Shown one piece after another: positions 5,142-6,773 of a stretch of 6,773 nucleotides of DNA. The DNA is from Candidatus Bathyarchaeota archaeon (GTDB taxonomy: Archaea; Thermoproteota; Bathyarchaeia; TCS64): the NCBI GenBank assembly GCA_030602935.1, contig JAUVYU010000039.1, positions 1 through 6,773 on the forward strand, written 5' to 3'. The notes under the pieces are model-generated. The model ran no database searches. It was not told the origin of the DNA and worked only from the letters and a program-made list of their open reading frames with translations. Position numbers and translations under genes: made by a program. Position 1 is the first letter of the stretch, and each line of letters starts with the position of its first letter.

Positions 5142-5612
5142 GTGTCCAGGGAATTCAACTATATCGTCAGGCTCCACGGGTCAAACCTAGATGGAACCAA
5201 GCTCCTCCCCTACGCCCTATGCGACCTCAAAGGAGTAGGGATCAGGGTATCCAAGACCATGATCAAGAAACTAGGCCTCGACCCTAGCCTCAGACTCGGA
5301 ACCCTACCCGAGGCCGACGTAAGGCGACTGGAGGAGATACTCAACAACCCAGCATCCGGGGGGATACCCAACTGGATGCTCAACAGGAGGAAGGACCTCG
5401 AGACAGGGAAGGACATCCACCTCCTGGGCTCGGACCTGACTCTCAGGGTCAGGGATGACATCGACCTCATGAAGGAGACGAGGAGCTGGAAGGGAAACCG
5501 CCACGCACGGGGGCTCAAGGTCAGGGGACAGAGGACCAAGACCGCGGCCCGCAAGGGACGAAGCGTCGGCGTGAGCAGGAGCAGAATACAGCAGCAGCAA
5601 CGGCAGCAGTAG
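5142..5612 (+). CDS. rps13: 30S ribosomal protein S13 (uS13)
   Basis: uS13 sits in the head of the small ribosomal subunit, contacting 16S rRNA, the P-site tRNA and the large subunit. The 156-residue product has the helix-two-turn-helix region with LKGVGIRVS (29-37) and the highly conserved basic segment RHARGLKVRGQRTKT (120-134) that reaches the decoding region. It has the longer archaeal/eukaryotic layout rather than the short bacterial one. GTG at 5142 is preceded by GGGAG at suitable spacing and gives the usual N-terminus. The C-terminus ends in an unusual Gln-rich run, QQQQRQQ, coded by CAG/CAA repeats. It is the first gene of the S13-S4-S11-RpoD operon, with rps4 starting 10 bases after its stop. 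Confidence 0.97.
   Translation: MSREFNYIVRLHGSNLDGTKLLPYALCDLKGVGIRVSKTMIKKLGLDPSLRLGTLPEADVRRLEEILNNPASGGIPNWMLNRRKDLETGKDIHLLGSDLTLRVRDDIDLMKETRSWKGNRHARGLKVRGQRTKTAARKGRSVGVSRSRIQQQQRQQ
5592..5609 (+). repeat. CAG-type codon repeat at the end of rps13
   Basis: The last six sense codons are CAG CAG CAA CGG CAG CAG, preceded by another CAG. Slippage-prone trinucleotide repeats can vary in length between relatives. It extends the S13 tail with glutamines. Confidence 0.5.
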
Positions 5613-5622
5613 GTGATATGAG

Positions 5623-6174
5623 ATGGGAGACCCGAAGAAGAAGCACAAGCTCTACAACACCCCCAAGCGCCCCTACGACATAACCAGGCTCGAGGAGGAA
5701 CTCAAGATAATTGGCGCCTACGGGCTCCGCAACAAGCGGGAGCTGTGGCGTATCCGCACCAAGCTCAGCACCCTGAGACGCAGGGCGAGGGAGATGCTCT
5801 CCGTAGACCCCGTTGAGAGGGCCGATGCGGAGAGTATGATGATAAGCAAGCTCCATGGCCAGGGCCTTGTACCCGAGAAGGGAAACCTGGAGGACATCTT
5901 GGAGCTTGCGATCCAGGACCTCATGGAGAGACGGCTCCAGACAGTCATCTTCCGCCGAGGAATGGCCAAGTCCCTCTTCCAGGCCAGACAGCTCATCGTC
6001 CACGGCCACGTCGCCGTTGACGGCCAGAAGATGAAGGCCCCAGGACACACCTTGACTATCCACGAAGAAGAAAAGCTGGACTACGCCGAGTCCAGCCCAT
6101 ACAACGCGAAGGAGCACCCGATGAGGCAGGAGCTGGCCATCGTCGGCGCAACGGGAGATGAAAAAGTTGAGTGA
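5623..6174 (+). CDS. rps4: 30S ribosomal protein S4 (uS4)
   Basis: uS4 is a primary 16S rRNA-binding protein that helps start small-subunit assembly and forms part of the mRNA entry site. The 183-residue protein has a basic N-terminus (GDPKKKHKLYNTPKRPYD), a helical arm with repeated Arg/Lys (36-56), and a clear S4 RNA-binding domain at about 101-145 (ERRLQTVIFRRGMAKS, then ARQLIVHGHVAVDG). It lacks the Cys-rich N-terminal motif of some bacterial S4 proteins, as expected for archaea. ATG 5623 has AGGTGAT just upstream, overlapping the S13 stop codon. Its 3' end overlaps the start of rps11, so the genes are probably translationally coupled. Confidence 0.97.
   Translation: MGDPKKKHKLYNTPKRPYDITRLEEELKIIGAYGLRNKRELWRIRTKLSTLRRRAREMLSVDPVERADAESMMISKLHGQGLVPEKGNLEDILELAIQDLMERRLQTVIFRRGMAKSLFQARQLIVHGHVAVDGQKMKAPGHTLTIHEEEKLDYAESSPYNAKEHPMRQELAIVGATGDEKVE
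6153..6157 (+). promoter_or_regulatory. Shine-Dalgarno that favours TTG as rps11 start
   Basis: GGGAG abuts the ATG at 6158 with no spacer but lies 9 bases before the in-frame TTG at 6167, the normal distance. Starting at TTG also gives the N-terminus MSENERWAVVHI, which matches the typical archaeal S11 beginning. Confidence 0.6.
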
Positions 6175-6559
6175 AAATGAGCGCTGGGCAGTCGTCCACA
6201 TCCTAAGTAGCTTCAACAACACGATCGTCCACATGACCGACCTCACGGGAGCCGAGACCATCTGCTTCGCATCCGGAGGAGAATTCGTCAAGGCCGACAG
6301 GCTTAAGCCCTCCCCCTATGCAGCGATGAAGGCGGCGCAGCACGTCGCCGACGTGGCGAGGGACAGGGGCATCAACGCCATTCACATCAAAGTGCGAGCT
6401 CCAGGGGGCTCAGGCTCCAAGACCCCGGGACCCGGGGCACAGGCAGCCATCAGGGCCCTCGCAAGGAGCAACTTCAGGATCGGCAGGATCGAGGAGACCA
6501 CGCCGGTCCCCCACGACGGGACACGGAAGCCCGGAGGGAGAAGGGGCCGCAGACCTTAG
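6167..6559 (+). CDS. rps11: 30S ribosomal protein S11 (uS11)
   Basis: uS11 lies on the platform of the small subunit near the mRNA exit/Shine-Dalgarno helix. From TTG 6167 it has 130 residues, the usual archaeal length. Characteristic segments include SSFNNTIVHMTDLTGAET near the N-terminus, HIKVRAPGG in the middle, KTPGPGAQAAIRALARS, and the C-terminal PVPHDGTRKPGGRRGRRP with its basic tail. I chose TTG over the ATG at 6158, three codons earlier, because of ribosome binding site spacing and similarity to other archaeal N-termini; the choice adds or removes only MKK. It overlaps the end of rps4 by 8 bases. rpoD begins 12 bases after its stop. Confidence 0.96.
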   Translation: MSENERWAVVHILSSFNNTIVHMTDLTGAETICFASGGEFVKADRLKPSPYAAMKAAQHVADVARDRGINAIHIKVRAPGGSGSKTPGPGAQAAIRALARSNFRIGRIEETTPVPHDGTRKPGGRRGRRP

Positions 6560-6571
6560 AACCTTGTAGGG

Positions 6572-6773
6572 ATGACATTGAAGGTAGAGATTCTCAGCCT
6601 CACGGATGACACAGTCAGATTCGTCCTCGAGGACGTCGACGTCGCCTTCGCGAACGCCTTCAGGCGCACGATGATCGCCGACGTCCCGTGCTTCACTATA
6701 GACGACATTTTCATCTTCGTCAACTCATCTGTGGTCGCTGATGAGGTCATGGCCCACAGGATAGGGCTCATCC
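6572..6773 (+). CDS. rpoD: DNA-directed RNA polymerase subunit D (Rpo3), N-terminal part, cut by window edge
   Basis: Archaeal Rpo3/RpoD, the counterpart of bacterial alpha and eukaryotic Rpb3, pairs with subunit L to seed RNA polymerase assembly. Only 67 residues are visible. They match the family N-terminus: VRFVLEDVDVAFANAFRRTM (15-34), the alpha-like signature with its conserved Asn and Arg-Arg, then DVPCFTIDDIFIF and DEVMAHRIGLI. The frame runs off the right edge. ATG 6572 directly follows GTAGGG; an in-frame TTG at 6578 would be better spaced, so the true start may be two codons later. Position after rps11 is the standard archaeal order. Later domains, including any Fe-S cluster domain, cannot be judged. 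Confidence 0.95.
   Translation, partial: MTLKVEILSLTDDTVRFVLEDVDVAFANAFRRTMIADVPCFTIDDIFIFVNSSVVADEVMAHRIGLI

Noticed and set aside
5521..6291. Long minus-strand open frame (256 codons) opposite rps4 and rps11
   Set aside because: It lies antisense to two certain ribosomal protein genes, and its translation shows no family features; GC-rich coding DNA often leaves such open frames.

Overview
The window is archaeal chromosomal DNA. The right end carries the archaeal gene order S13, S4, S11, RNA polymerase subunit D. Several genes have TATA-type promoter elements at archaeal spacing, and some starts look leaderless. Most genes are GC-rich (about 60% by eye, G/C-rich third codon positions). The sequence alone does not fix the lineage; a TACK-type or similar mesophilic archaeon is possible but not shown.

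Left part (1-2348, + strand): the C-terminal part of a CPC-type P1B heavy-metal ATPase, predicted to export Zn/Cd/Pb, runs in from the left edge. A ZIP-family metal transporter follows, with its own TATA box inside the end of the ATPase gene region. Next is a small unrecognised two-helix membrane protein with an acidic tail. The two transporters form a divalent-metal homeostasis pair.

Middle part (2362-3474, - strand): a full-length opine/octopine-dehydrogenase-like NAD(P)-dependent enzyme with a strong Shine-Dalgarno and GTG start. It converges on the small membrane protein gene.

Island (about 3480-5000): clearly AT-richer DNA. It holds an FkbM-type SAM-dependent methyltransferase with a C-terminal four-cysteine zinc ribbon (+) and a small winged-helix-like protein (-). 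The methyltransferase gene lies between two copies of an 18-bp direct repeat, GGTATAAATTTTAACCCC, the first of which is probably its promoter. All four GCGCGC tracts seen in the window, a perfect 13-bp palindrome and a recurring GTGTACCC word also lie here. I read it as acquired accessory DNA beside the ribosomal operon.

Right part (5142-6773, + strand): rps13, rps4, rps11 and the start of rpoD, tightly packed and probably one operon, read from a TATA box just upstream of rps13. No tRNA, rRNA, CRISPR array or transposase was recognised.
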